Positions 1-10,322 are shown, counted from the first letter of the stretch. The stretch is 64,000 nt of DNA from Arion vulgaris (GCA_020796225.1 CM036767.1:17018427-17082426); one strand, 5' to 3'. The notes: a model not told the origin generated them from the sequence alone. Numbers and translations are program-made.

Positions 1-48
1 CGTCTGTAAATGGGGTAAAATGTAAATCAAATGTATCTAACACTAAAT

Positions 49-94
49 ACACATACATAAACACACACACCCACACACACATACACACACACCC
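49..94. repeat. (CA)n-rich microsatellite
   Basis: Run of alternating C and A with a few T interruptions. Simple sequence; no function inferred. Confidence 0.9.
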
Positions 95-240
95 TTAAAG
101 GACAGAAGTATGGATAGAGCCGATGTCATAAATGCGGTACTCCCTCATTTATGTGACATGGGCAAGTCTCAGACACTTCAACAATCTGAGAATTAGGCGT
201 TAAGTTTGGACATGCCAGACAATGTCGTCTTCGTGGTAGA
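95..240 (+). mobile_element. I-like LINE (I-a) fragment
   Basis: A short stretch from 110 reads MDRADVINAVL, which matches the MDRADIVNALIERG stretch that follows the RNase H domain in the better preserved copy at 49200-49690. Downstream the frame is broken by stops. It is a small decayed piece of the region between RNase H and the 3' end of an I-like non-LTR retrotransposon. Confidence 0.4.
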
Positions 241-267
241 GAGACAGAAGGTATACTAGTAAACTAC

Positions 268-413
268 TCATGTGTACGGTGAGCAAATGGAATTTGGGAT
301 GGCTGCTGTAGCGGAGGACAGAGCACGAATGGGAATGCCCAATGTGCCATGCCGTGGATCATCATAACATAACATAACATAACATAACATAACATAACAT
401 AACATAACATAAC
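268..413 (+). mobile_element. LINE 3' end with (ATAAC)n tail
   Basis: Bases 268-360 read like the last codons and 3' end of an RTE-type element (one frame gives MAAVAEDRARMGMPN). They run directly into about ten copies of the pentamer ATAAC at 361-413. A short tandem repeat at the 3' end is usual for RTE and I-like LINEs, so the array is probably the element's tail. The pentamer array is certain; its assignment as a LINE tail is inference. Confidence 0.45.
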
Positions 414-461
414 CTAAGGATGACGGTCCACAATAACATATAGTAATATATGAAATGAACA

Positions 462-840
462 TCGTGGCATATCCTTTTTTACAGGACGTAACCATCAACA
501 GGTGGCGTCTGTGGCCTAGGGGATAGTGACTCGGTCTATTAACCCCGACGTTCTGAGTTCGAATCACGTTGTGGACAGTTTGGTTGCAAATTGTTTTGCG
601 GGGATTTTACAAAGGACGATGACACCACCCGTTCAGAAAGCAATGGCAAACTACTGAACGTAATAATGTCTAGCTAAATCACAAACAGCGTTAAAAAGCT
701 GGGGTTAATTAGCAAAGTCATGTAAAGGATATGCAATTAACTTAACCATCAACAACAGTAAACGAGGCGTCGATTTTCTAGGTACCACTTTTTAGGTTCA
801 ATAGTTTGTCATTGCTTTTTGAACGGTGAGATTTATTTTT
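462..840 (-). mobile_element. Dispersed repeat split by a SINE
   Basis: 462-488 plus 755-840 together match, in reverse complement, the sequence at 23400-23515: shared blocks include ATATCCTTTACAGG, GGTACCAC and GTCATTGCTTT. The two halves are separated by the S1 SINE at 501-742 and its duplicated target. The ends of the host repeat are not defined. Its sequence overlaps in type with the S1 tail, so it may be an older relative of S1. Confidence 0.5.
501..742 (+). mobile_element. S1 SINE (tRNA-derived), full length
   Basis: The head carries an RNA polymerase III A box (TGGCCTAGGGG at about 512) and a B-box-like GTTCGAATC at about 558, as in tRNA-derived SINEs. The insertion is flanked by a perfect 12-bp target-site duplication, TAACCATCAACA, at 489-500 and 743-754. 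That is the signature of LINE-mediated retroposition. A second copy lies at 22444-22683 on the other strand. It cannot encode a protein and depends on a partner LINE. Confidence 0.85.
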
Positions 841-971
841 ATCTTCCGTTATAATCCCACGGAAACGAATTTACTTCCAAACTTGCCTGCCGCGAAGTTT
901 GAACCAGGTACGCTTGGGTTGTGATAAAGTTCACTACCGTTGAAGCTACAGACGCTCACTAGTAACATATA

Positions 972-1237
972 AGAAAGTAAGTAAAGGAACCCTTTCATAC
1001 CTGGTGGTATATAGGGCAATACAGTGTTAGGCCTGTATCGTTCATTGACCGTCGGCACACTATGGGTGATGTGGTCAGTATCACGCCGGCCGTCTTTACT
1101 TTCCCAGAACCTGTTTGGTACCCAGTTGAGGCTGGGTCGACCTAAGAGCCGTCGCGGTCGGGAAAAATTCCGCGGGAATTGAACCCGGACCACCATCCTT
1201 GAGAAGCGAGTTCACTAACAACTACGCTACCGCGGCT
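972..1237 (-). mobile_element. S2 SINE (tRNA-derived), full length
   Basis: Read on the minus strand, the head contains A box TAGCGTAGTTG and a canonical B box GGTTCAATTCC near 1180. The insertion is flanked by a perfect 17-bp duplication, CTCACTAGTAACATATA, at 955-971 and 1238-1254. A second copy is at 15080-15337. The long open frame across it is not a gene; it is SINE sequence. Confidence 0.88.
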
Positions 1238-1453
1238 CTCACTAGTAACATATACCAAAGCGAAATAACGTTCTGGCATCATTAGCTGACTTTTCTTCTA
1301 GAAGTGAACACTATATACATGCATCATCACATAAAGATGCAGTACGCTTGTGCATGTTTGTAACTCCTGGTTGGATGTGATTGAAGTGGGGAATTCTGAA
1401 GTGGCTTGAGTCAAGTAATAGACTGTTTTTGATCTGACCAAGTGCACATGCTA

Positions 1454-1638
1454 GTGACCCCACAGTCATACAGTTCAAGGACACCGAGTAGTGACCACAC
1501 AGTCATACAGTTCAAGGACACCGAGTAGTGACCCCAAAGTCATACAGTTGAAGGACACCGAGTAGTGACCCCAAAGTCATACAGTTCAAGGACACCGAGT
1601 AGTGACCACAGAACCATACAGTTCAAAGACACGGAATA
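1454..1638. repeat. 37-bp minisatellite, five copies
   Basis: Five head-to-tail 37-bp units begin at 1454, 1491, 1528, 1565 and 1602. Each contains CATACAGTTCAAGGACACCG or a close variant. The last unit is the most diverged. Confidence 0.92.
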
Positions 1639-1792
1639 GTCTTCTCGGAATAAACACATGTTTCGCACACAAAAATGAATAAAAATGTGCATGACAAATG
1701 ATAAAACAAACCCATCGCATTATCGATAACAAATCTGTAAAATAGCAAACACCAATGAAGGACTTGGGAACTCTTAAACGAATTTCTTTTGC

Positions 1793-2850
1793 TGACAATC
1801 AGGCAGTCATATCAACAACAGAAGAACAGCTACAGCAACACATTAACATACTCCAGTTAACGAATGTAACGAATATAATATAGGGGAAGAGTGTAGTAAA
1901 ACTATGTAGCAATGGCAACATACGTAAAAGCAAAGTACTGTAGTTTAACAAAATACAAATACAATAACAGTACACTACGACGTTTCGATCAAAAGGCCAT
2001 TATCAAGCAATGGATTCAACAGGAGTGACAAATTTCAATTTCTTCCCAGCACACTACATATAGACTACGACAACTACATCGTAACGGACCTAAAATCTCT
2101 ATCACCATCCTGTAAAATCATAATGAATACAATATCAGAATAAACATCGACAAAACCAAAGTAATGACTTGCGCTAGAGAGGAAAACACCACCAATGTCT
2201 CCATCGCCAAACAACCGTTAAAACAATCAAATACGGTACATACACAGGGAACATTTTTTCAGCAAATGAAAGTATAACTAACGAAATCCAACATAGATGC
2301 AATAAAGAAAATCACAGCATAGAGCAAATGCGCCAATTTCGAAAAGCAAACATGTCACCAGGAACACAAAAAAGCAATGCTCAACACAATCTTTCTCCCA
2401 ACATTATGCTACCAGTGCCAAACATGGGCGCTGACATCAAACGATAGCAGAAAATTATTCACTACATAGATGGACGGATTACCCAGAATGCTGGGAGTAA
2501 CAAGAAGAGACCGGTTTAGAAATGAAGACATCAAGAAAAAAAGTGGGTACAACATCAGTACTAGACTTCATCAAGAAACAACTAATTAAATAGTTCGACC
2601 ACATAAGCAGATTACCAACAGACAGTGCGCCGTAAAGAGCAATGTTACTCCGATACAGTGAATACATAGTAAAAGACAGACAACGCAAAAGGTGGACAGT
2701 AGAGAAAACAGAGGCTAAGAAAAGTACTGTATATGAAGCACACACAATATCCCGTTCTATAAATGTCTTATCCTGGCGCAGTAAGTCAAAACAGGATCAG
2801 AGAATACATAGAAAGAAAGAACAAAAACCAAATCAAACTTCTTCTATTGA
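1793..2850 (+). mobile_element. RTE-c LINE reverse transcriptase fragment
   Basis: A decayed C-terminal half of a non-LTR retrotransposon polyprotein. Recognisable pieces are DNQAVISTTEEQLQ (1793-1857, just after the YADD active-site region of reverse transcriptase), INIDKTKVMTCAREE (about 2140) and RFRNEDIKKK (about 2515). The order matches the RT palm, thumb and C-terminal region of RTE-type elements. It carries several stops and frameshifts. It is interrupted between 1858 and about 2080 by a small repeat. Related copies: 7112-7690 (minus), 23578-23655, 59060-59560 (minus). Confidence 0.75.
1880..2080 (-). mobile_element. Small Penelope-like repeat inside RTE-c
   Basis: On the minus strand this shares with 12709-12925 the blocks TTGCTTGATAA, GGCCTTTTGATCGAAAC and AACTACAGTACTTTG. 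The phrase around GATCGAAAC is reminiscent of the hammerhead-containing terminal repeats of Penelope-like elements, but the catalytic core is degenerate. The boundaries here are approximate because no clear duplication of the target was found at this copy. Confidence 0.45.
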
Positions 2851-2861
2851 TTAAGCCCACA

Positions 2862-3090
2862 TCTCGCCCGAGTGGTTACCTGGGCCCAAATTTGGGGTGT
2901 AAAGAACAGAACCACTGTTACCTGCCACGCATGTCGTAAGAGGAGACTAAGGAGGTTTGGCTGAAATCGGATGCACGTGTCCGTTAGGAAATGCTAACCC
3001 GAAACAAATGCTTGCAGAAAACGGACGCACCAGGCCGTAAGGCGCATAACATGGTGCAACGACCCTCACAATGAGGAATGGGATAACGGA
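2862..3090 (+). mobile_element. S5 SINE-like repeat
   Basis: Begins with CCCGAGTGGTTAC, followed by CCCAAATTTGGGGTGTAAAG and GCATGTCGTAAGAGG, as in the complete copies at 54530-54770 and 63036-63298. The 3' half is diverged and the usual GAA tail is not seen. S5 and S4 share this 5' half and appear to be sister families. Confidence 0.65.
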
Positions 3091-3199
3091 GTCTACGGTC
3101 GCCAATCTGCCTCGGAGATTTAGCCACGCAGTAGGAATGTCAGACCTACCATCACGAGGGTGGCCAAAACTTACTGCGGGAAGAGGTCGACACAAACAG

Positions 3200-3292
3200 G
3201 GAGGCAGAAATCATAGGAATTATATCCTACAGAACTGCCCCCAGTATGCAGACTTGAGAAGAAAGAGGTGGCCCACTTATACTAGCGTCCAA
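3200..3292 (+). mobile_element. I-b LINE C-terminal fragment
   Basis: Encodes YILQNCPQYADLRRKRWP, the conserved cysteine/histidine-type motif (HILQDCPxY in better copies at 46268-46715 and 47530-47905) near the C-terminus of LINEs of the I/Jockey-like group. It runs directly into an 88-bp tandem array made of its own 3' end. Confidence 0.7.
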
Positions 3293-3735
3293 GACAAACT
3301 GTATGGCGTGGCTGATAATCTGAGGCAGACGGATGCCTTTATTAGAAAATCTGAAATCTCAATCTAGTGAGAACGCAGAAGACAAACTGTTTGGCGTGGC
3401 TGATAATCTGAGGCAGACGGATGCCTTTATTAGAAAATCTGAAATCTCAATCTAGTGAGAACGCAGAAGACAAACTGTTTGGCGTGGCTGATAATCTGAG
3501 CAGACGGTGCCTTTATTAGAAAATCTGAAATCCCAATCTAGTGAGAACGCAGAAGACAAACTGTATGGCATGGCTAATAATCTGAGGCAGACGGCTGCCT
3601 TTATTAGACAATCTGAAATCCCAATCTAGTGAGAACGCAGAAGACAAACTGTTTGGCGTGGCTGATAATCTGAGGCAGACGGCTGCCTTTATTAGAAAAT
3701 CAGAAATCCCAATCTAGTGAGAAAGCAGAAGAAGA
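3293..3735 (+). repeat. 88-bp tandem array of a LINE 3' end, five copies
   Basis: Units start at 3293, 3381, 3469, 3555 and 3643 (88, 88, 86, 88 bp). Each contains GACAAACTGT, GGCTGATAATCTGAG and CAATCTAGTGAGAA. The first unit is the natural end of the I-b coding sequence, so the array arose by amplification of the LINE's last codons and 3' tail. It ends with GAAGAAGAAG at about 3727, probably the original tail. Confidence 0.92.
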
Positions 3736-3761
3736 AGCCCACATCTAGACATCAAACGTAA

Positions 3762-3932
3762 TAACTTATTAGAAATTCCATCGTACACTTTTCATTGTTT
3801 TATCTCATGTTTCTTGGAAATATAATTATTAGAAATTCCATCTCACTTTTCATTGTTTATCTCATGTTTCTTGGAAATATAATTATTAAAATTCCATCGT
3901 ACCTTTCATTTATCTCATGTTTCTGAAATATA
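3762..3932. repeat. 60-bp tandem repeat, three progressively shorter copies
   Basis: Three copies of a unit containing ATTAGAAATTCCATCGTAC and TCTCATGTTTCTTGGAAATA. The second lacks a few bases and the third lacks more, mostly single-base losses in runs. The pattern may be real decay or sequencing error. Confidence 0.8.
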
Positions 3933-4349
3933 AACTAAAGCCTACACAATAGATAGAATCTTGGTGCCCCAATTATGATTGGGAATTGTGTTGGCTAATT
4001 ATAAATCGATCAGATATGCCATAATGAGCAGGCAGAGATGCTATAATGAGGTTGTTTCTTGCTGCAGTTGTGACAGCAGTGGTTATAGCCACATCGATGA
4101 ATGTTGTAATAATTATAATAATAGTGAGAACACTGGTTGACGTACGCGGTGATAGGAAGACACAAATATGAATACAAGAAAGCAAATTTAATTGGGTCGC
4201 TGTTGGTAACTTGAATTTAAAAGGAGATATATCTTCCTTCTTTCTTTTCTCTTTTCTTATCTCTCTGCTTTTTTTGCCGTTAGGCGTCGCAGGTTTAACT
4301 GGTGAACGGTTTTCGAGATAGTTCTCGCTCGGTCACTTGATTTGCTGAT
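3933..4349. other. No recognised feature
   Basis: AT-rich sequence with short (AAT)n near 4110 and a pyrimidine-rich stretch near 4235-4270. No gene, SINE or LINE homology recognised. Confidence 0.5.
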
Positions 4350-4615
4350 GAAAAAGACCGCCCGAGTTGTGCTGGGTCCCGCAAGGGATGCAAAGAATAT
4401 TACCACTGCTACCTACAAGGCATGTCGTAAGAGGCGACTGTTGTAGCACCTAGGAAGCTACCTAGTAATTAAAAAGCATCGCAGAAATCGAAAGTGCTGA
4501 CCTTCTTGTAGGCATATAACTGTCACAACGTACAATCGCTCTTAGGTTCAGAACATATACAAGTCACACAGAATGGTTAACAAGTGATCGATATGGAGCG
4601 TTCGCAGAAGAAGAA
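4350..4615 (+). mobile_element. S4 SINE-like repeat with (GAA)n tail
   Basis: Shows the S4 order: CCCGAGTTGTGCTGGGTCCC, then GGCATGTCGTAAGAGGCGAC, then GCGCATAACTGGCACAACGT-like sequence, then GATATGGAGCGTTCG and a GAAGAAG tail. At least seven copies lie in this window. No convincing B box is visible, so a tRNA origin is not shown. Confidence 0.75.
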
Positions 4616-4764
4616 GTATTGTGAAGTTTTAAGATGTTTGAAACTCCATCAATCCATCTTTTTTTGTTGTGATATACCACGAAATGCAAATTGGCATTAT
4701 CATCATTAACATCAACTTTATCATTATGGTAGGTTGCATCTTTCTCTCTTTCTGTCTGAGTGAG

Positions 4765-4830
4765 GTATCCGTGGCTAAGTGGTTACGCCATGCCTTACGT
4801 TCAGAAGGTCGTGGTTTCAATTTAAGAAAA
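4765..4830 (+). mobile_element. S6 SINE head fragment
   Basis: A tRNA-like head with A box TGGCTAAGTGG, matching the S6 copies at 6233-6483 and 52484-52745. The B box is degraded and the body is missing. Confidence 0.6.
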
Positions 4831-4939
4831 CAAATATAGTCTTTCCCTCTGTCTTGTTAAAAAGTTGCATTGATAATCAGAAACAATTTATTAATATTTG
4901 TTATAAAGAAAAACACTACAGTGAAAACATCATGCGATA

Positions 4940-5880
4940 TATATAAGAAAAGGCAGGAATACCAGTCGGCGGACAGAATATGAACAATCTAAGATACGCT
5001 GATGTCACAATTCACATTGTTACAAATGAACATGATCTACAAGACTTGATAGACATATTAGTGAGAGAAAGTGAACAGAAAGGATTAAGCATGAATATAA
5101 AGAAAACAGAGGTTATGGTTGTCTACAAGAAACAGGAAACACCAAAAAATAATATCAAAATAAATAACACAACACTGAAATAAGTCCACCGACTCAAGTA
5201 TCTGGGAACATTCCTAACATCAGATGGAAGATGCACAACAGAGATTAGGAGTAGAATAGCTCAAGCGAAAGCAGCTTTATGAAACTGGAGAACACACTAT
5301 GCGTGAATTCACTACCAATGACATTGCAAAACAGAGTGCTCCAATGCTATATTGAACCAATACTTATGCATGGCAGTGTATCATTGACAATGCACAAGCA
5401 ATCAATAAGATCACTGGAAGCCACAGAGATGTGGTTTTACCGAAAAATGCTGAGAATTCCATGGACAGCGAATAAAACAAATGAAGACGCTTTAAATCAG
5501 GCCTGCACACAAAGAACCTTATCAAAAGAATAAGAATCCGACAATCAAGGTTCTTCAGGCATATAATGCGAAGAGAAGGTTTAGAACATTTAGTGACAGC
5601 AGGTAAAATTCAGGGAAGGAGAGATCGTGGAAGACAGAGAGAAAATATATTGGATGGTCTGACATCATGGTTCGACAAAAGATCGACATCAGAACTGATT
5701 AACTGCACCAAGGAAAGAGAGTTGTGGGGACACATGATCACCTACGACTGCAGGCATGACGTAGAGAAAACAAGATCTGATGTTTCAATAGAAGTTTCTG
5801 GACTCAAAGTACCAACATATGTCCTTAATCCCTTTAAAATTGCAAAGAATGGAAACATCAGAGCACTTGCAAGGTAGCTT
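4940..5880 (+). mobile_element. RTE-b LINE reverse transcriptase fragment
   Basis: About 900 bp of decayed RTE-type polyprotein. In order it shows LRYADVTIHI (the YADD box with the second aspartate lost), GLSMNIKKTEVMVV, LKYLGTFLTSDG, LQCYIEPILMHGS, MLRIPWT and HIMRREGLEHLVTAGKIQGR. This is the RT catalytic palm, thumb and C-terminal region of RTE-type elements. Frameshifts and stops break it into at least three frames. The loss of the second catalytic Asp and the breaks mean it is inactive. Sister copies: 7840-8108, 12175-12236. Confidence 0.85.
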
Positions 5881-6049
5881 CGGCTACGTTTTGAAAAAAA
5901 ATCATTCTAACTCAGAAATTATGTTACTAAACTTAATTTCATTAGATTGTGTTTTCGATATACAGGTATTTGAACAATGTACATTCCGCGTTGAATGCAG
6001 CGCACTAAGCATTGCACTAAACCAGCTCTACATTTCAAATAATCTACTA

Positions 6050-6232
6050 TCAGTTATCAGTTATCAGAGGACTATCATTATAGCACTCCAGACATGTCCA
6101 TAGATGCTCCGATCTTCGCCTCAGAAATCCACAGCGTCCATCTGACCAACACGCCAGTTTGATGTTGATTAATCAATCTCTTTGCATATTTGGTATGCGT
6201 TCTTTCGGCTGCAGCAATCTTGACACTAATCG
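6050..6232 (-). mobile_element. I-a LINE 3' end with (AACTGAT)n tail
   Basis: Reverse complement of the sequence at 10323-10567: it encodes the region corresponding to RLINQHRTGVLD and HLWTC, and ends in two to three copies of the ATCAGTT tail repeat at 6050-6066. Confidence 0.75.
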
Positions 6233-6483
6233 ACTAAAACTGATCTAAAGTGGAAGGATTGACTTCACTGCACCGTGTTTTATCCATACAGCTCAATCCC
6301 TCTCCGCAGAAATAGCACGCCCCTGCCGAGAGTATTCCACAAAGCATAAACTCCGTAGCTCCGGCAGCAATCCTAGGGCTATCTGGGAAAACTCTACTCG
6401 TGAGTAGAAAGGAGCAATCCGTACTCGAACCCAGAACCTTCATAACTCAAAGAAAAGAGATACCAACTTAGCCACAGAAGCCC
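6233..6483 (-). mobile_element. S6 SINE (tRNA-derived)
   Basis: The minus-strand head has a perfect A box TGGCTAAGTTGG and a B box GGTTCGAGTAC near 6395. The body includes GGAGCTACGGAGTTTATGC and a conserved CTCTCCGCAGAAATGGCACG-like block also found at 46030-46240 and 52600-52700. Confidence 0.75.
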
Positions 6484-6756
6484 CTTAAAAATGATCTACT
6501 AATTGTCTGCAGTTGTAGATTATACACTCAGAGCTTGTTAGTGTAATATAATCTACTTACGTCCTCGAGAATATCGAACGCTTGTCTTCCTCAAATATTG
6601 ATTATTCCTAGCACGTTCTATTGTAGACTCGCGTAGCAGTTCAATAAACTGACCTTTAACCTGGGTTAGTGTATTAGATTAGGGGTGTAAAGATATAAAT
6701 GGGGAGATACACGTTCAATTGATAAATGAGAATAGTAGATGCTGCTGATAAACATG

Positions 6757-6828
6757 ATGGGGGAGGGGGAGGAGAAGGGGAGAAAGGGGGGAAGGGAGAA
6801 AGGGGGAGAAGGGAGAAAGGGGGTGTGC
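6757..6828 (+). repeat. Homopurine G-rich tract
   Basis: About 70 bases of only G and A on the plus strand, with many runs of three to six G. Such tracts can form G-quadruplexes or triplex DNA; no function is shown. Confidence 0.85.
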
Positions 6829-6889
6829 ATTCCTGTGGCAAAGTTGTTAAACCGTTTCCTTTGCTTTATGACGATTTGATCGTGAAATT

Positions 6890-7060
6890 AGAATCCAGAC
6901 TCGTCGTTTGATTCGCAAGTGAATTTTTTCAGAGATAACAATAATTGTTGTTGTAGCTACAGAGTTCATGCTTTGATCAATACTTTTGATAGCTGGAGTG
7001 TATTTTTGAAGAGAGAGCCCGAACCGTGTAGGAAAAACCCGGTGCAATGAAAATTATTTG
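6890..7060 (+). mobile_element. S6 SINE body fragment
   Basis: Matches the S6 body (GTTGTAGCTACAGAGTTCAT, CCCGGTGCAATGAA) but has a degraded head. It is followed at 7085-7109 by a short (GAA)n run. Confidence 0.55.
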
Positions 7061-7111
7061 CCTTTATACCATTTTCAGTTTAGAAAGAAAAGAAGAAGAA
7101 GAAGAAGAGCT

Positions 7112-7690
7112 GATCAAGGGTTGAACAAAATGTCCTATCTGCTGAACACATCTTCTTGATTTTTCTTTTCTTCAAACCTGTTTTGCCTCACAGCGTCAGG
7201 ATAAGAAGGTATTCTTAGAACGAGTCTTTGTGTGCGCTTCATAAATAGTGTCTTTGGCCGCCTCTGTTATCTCTGGGTTCAACTTTTGCGTGGCCGGCCT
7301 TATGGTTTGTATCAGAGCAACATTGCTTTTTGAGGTGCACTGTCTGTTGGTAATCTGCTTATGTTGCCGAACCATTTAATTTGTTGTTTCTTGATGAAGT
7401 CTAGAATCGATGTTGTACCCACTTTTTTCCTGATGTCTTCATTTCTCACCGGGTCTTTTCTTGCTACACCCAGCATTCTGCGTAGACACTTCATCTATGT
7501 CGTGACTAGTTTTCTTCTATCACTTGTTGTCAGTATCCAGGTTTGGCACTGATAACATAATGTGGGGGAAAGATTGTGTTGAACATTGCTATTTTTGTGT
7601 TCATGGTGACATGTTTGCATTAAAAAATTGGCACTATTTTCCCTATCATTTGATTTGCTTTATTGCATCTGTGTTGGATTTTCTTAGAAT
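7112..7690 (-). mobile_element. RTE-c LINE fragment
   Basis: On the minus strand it encodes MLGVARKDPVRNEDIRKKVG and SRLPTDSAPQKAMLL, the C-terminal RT region of RTE-c. The upstream part (7561-7690) matches 2285-2440 in nucleotide sequence. Partial and out of frame in places. Confidence 0.8.
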
Positions 7691-7839
7691 GCATCACACG
7701 AGAACAAACAGCAGTACCGCTAAATGCACCACCATAATAAGAGACATCAAATATGGAAAATCTATTATAACAGACGTTCAATGTGGAGAAGACGCTTAAT
7801 CCCTTCTGATCAAGACAGATTAAGACGGGGTGTTACAGA

Positions 7840-8575
7840 AGAATGGTGGGAATTCCATGGACTGCTAAAATGAATAAATTAGAGGTGTTGAATGAGGTCA
7901 AGACACAGATAAAGCTTATCATCAATATAAGAGAGGGGCAGCCATCATTTGTCGGACATATCATGAGGAAAAGAGGTTTAGAAAACATTGTAGCGACTGG
8001 TAAAATCGAGGGTAGACGAGACAGTGTAAGACAGAGAGAGAGAGAGAATATTGAATAGTCTGAGTTCATGGCACGGAAGAGAGTCAACATTTGTAGATAT
8101 CCATGACCGTCTACGCCATGGGTTCCCAAAGTGGTCTGGTATCGCCCCTGTGGGCGCTGAAGCTTCAGGGGCGATAGTGGATACAGTCGCATTTGGGAAG
8201 TTTTTTCTCTCGTGATTTTGCGATTTAATAATAATTATAAATTTGAATTCTGCATTTTAGTTCTGCCCATCTTACACGATCCATTTTTCCCTCAATTTTC
8301 TATTTCATGTATATAATCATTTGAAAATTGACCATGTGTGACAGAAATAAATATCAATTTTCTATGTCAGAGTGAAAGTAGAGCATGTACATATATATAT
8401 ATATATATATGGTTGGGGAGGGGGAAGGAGGGAGGGGCGTTGGTAAACTTTTAAAATCGGAAGGGGGCGTTGCAAAGTTTATGTCGCGCAAAGTGGAGGT
8501 GGGCCGAAAAGTTTGGGAATCTATGGTCTACGTCAACCGGCATGGCACCTGGTGATGATGATCAAGACAGGAGAC
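7840..8575 (+). mobile_element. RTE-b LINE 3' end, split by a hAT element
   Basis: 7843-8058 encodes HIMRKRGLENIVATGKIEGR, parallel to HIMRREGLEHLVTAGKIQGR at 5560-5630. The LINE continues after the hAT insertion (8117-8525) at 8534 with CAACCGGCATGGCACCTGG, followed by a short (GAT)n run. The same end is seen at 12175-12236. Confidence 0.8.
8117..8525. mobile_element. hAT-type non-autonomous DNA transposon
   Basis: Terminal inverted repeats: CATGGGTTCCCAAAG at the left and the reverse complement CATAGATTCCCAAAC at the right. An 8-bp target duplication, GTCTACGC at 8109-8116 and GTCTACGT at 8526-8533 (7 of 8), fits the hAT superfamily. The 409-bp interior has an (AT)n run at 8393-8410 and a G-rich stretch. 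It has no transposase, so movement would have needed a transposase in trans. Confidence 0.85.
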
Positions 8576-8832
8576 AAAATCGGGATCATCCATTTCTGCA
8601 TATTTTTGAAAGGGAGATTACTTTATCTGATATGATACGCATGGCAGACAAAACGATGGGTATCCACTAGAGTTAATCTTTGAATTAGAAATCGTACATG
8701 ATCATATCTTAATGTGATAAAAAACAAAATAATGACAACCAATAAAACAAACATAACAAATGATGGTTTTATCAGAAAATTGAAAATTTGATCAGTTTGA
8801 AATATCTCGGTCCGCTACTTACGAGAGATTGG

Positions 8833-10067
8833 TTATTGGTTACTGGTTACTAAACTGACGTCCTTTGCACTCCGGGCAGACCCATAGGTGCTCAGTCTCC
8901 CCAACAGATATCGAAGAGTATGCATACTGATGGTTCCTGTGGCTCGCTGATTAAACACACCTCTCACTCTGCCTTTCAGGCATCGAGTTCGACTTGAACA
9001 ACGGGTAACTCCAAACTGCTTAAATCGCTTGATCGATTCAACATCGATTTTAGTGTCCTCATCCAACAGACAGTCGCGAAGAGAACGAAGAATATCCCGC
9101 TTATCCATCTTTAACTCCCCAACAATCGATGCTATTGATGCAAGCCTGTCCGCTCTCTTATTACCGTAAATACCCGCATGCCCAGGACAGTATATCCACG
9201 TAAGCCGCTGGAGGTTAGAAACTTCTATAGACGACCACTCATACCGAACCTACCCTTCTGAATCTTGTGAAGCATCGACTGAGAGTCAGATACAACAACG
9301 GCCCCAGTAAATGAAGTCCCAGAGATCCAATGGAGGGCAGCAGTAACGGCCTCAACCTCCATTCTCATACTAGAAGTAGTTGTCCTGTATGCCCCACTTC
9401 GCTCTGCAACAACCCTACCATGCGTATTAGCCAAGAAACCCCAGCCGGATTTCTCACCACGTTGAACCGACCCATCGGTATATACAACAACATCATCATC
9501 CCTTGCATTATCTTCTATCAGCGGCTTAACTGCGAGATCAGCCTTCATGTTGCCCCAATCTCTACATTCTCTTCCAAGAGTAATGATAACGTTGAGATAG
9601 TTCATCATGCTACCATCTGTTGGGATCCATTCTTCCCTTTATTAGGGTCGCAACCGTAGTAACCTGGCCAATTGTTCTCTCAGCCTGGGCCATCCACGAC
9701 ATGCCACGCTTGATTCTCGTGCCCTTAACATCATTAGTGTTCTTGTGTAGTGGATGTCTCTTATCCGCAGTAACCCGCATATATGCCTTGGTTTGGGCGA
9801 TTGCATGACGGGAGCGTAGTGACAGAAGGCCAAGCATATATCTCATCTTCACAATGAGGGTATCCCAGAACTATACGCATACCTTCATTCTGAACCCGTT
9901 CGAGTCGTTCACATTGTGATCTTGATATCGTAAGAATTTCGAGTCCGCAATCTACCACTGCCATTACCAGTCGATCGAACAAAATGGCAAGTAGTCTCTG
10001 CTCAAGGTGTGCGGCCACCATAACTTTGAGAGCCGCAAGACCACGCTTGCACCGTTGTATAAGTCGC
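8833..10067 (-). mobile_element. I-a LINE: RT C-terminus, RNase H and 3' end
   Basis: The longest LINE remnant here. Reading leftwards from 10067 it encodes the RT thumb region (QRLIQRCKRGLAALKVMVAA, then RLERVQNEGMRIVLGYPHCE), a linker, and a ribonuclease HI domain. The catalytic motifs visible are VVYTDGS (first Asp), MEVEAVTAAL (Glu), VVSDSQSM (second Asp) and CPGHAGIYGNKRAD (His and last Asp). It ends in HTLRYLLGRLSTYGS and a tail of TAACCAA-type repeats at 8833-8860. An RNase H after RT is typical of the I group. Three frames are needed, so at least two frameshifts inactivate it. Its left neighbour at 10068 is an S4 insertion. Confidence 0.9.
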
Positions 10068-10321
10068 TGTGTGTTGCCGGGGCTATCAAGAGAAGCAAAG
10101 AATAGTAACACTTCGACATATAAGACATGTAAGCGGTGATGAGGTAGGGGCCGAGGGAAGCTACCCTTGTAAATAAAATACATCGCAGAAATCGGATGGG
10201 CTAGCCTACTTGTTAACGCTTAACTGGCACAACGTACAATTACTATTAGGCTCGGATCATATACAAATGACAAAGATTGGTTAACACGTGGCCGATATGG
10301 AGCGCTCGAAGAAGAAGAAGA
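10068..10321 (+). mobile_element. S4 SINE-like repeat with (GAA)n tail
   Basis: Follows the S4 consensus order, with CATCGCAGAAATCGG, AACTGGCACAACGTACAAT, CGATATGGAGCGCTCG and a terminal GAAGAAGAAG. It sits between two I-a pieces that lie on opposite strands. Confidence 0.75.
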
Positions 10322-10322
10322 A

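Noticed and set aside
849..1196. 115-codon ORF as a host gene
   Set aside because: It lies in the S2 SINE; the frame partly recurs in the second S2 copy at 15080-15337.
6757..6828. Promoter-type G-quadruplex
   Set aside because: The tract could fold, but no gene start is near and nothing else supports regulation.
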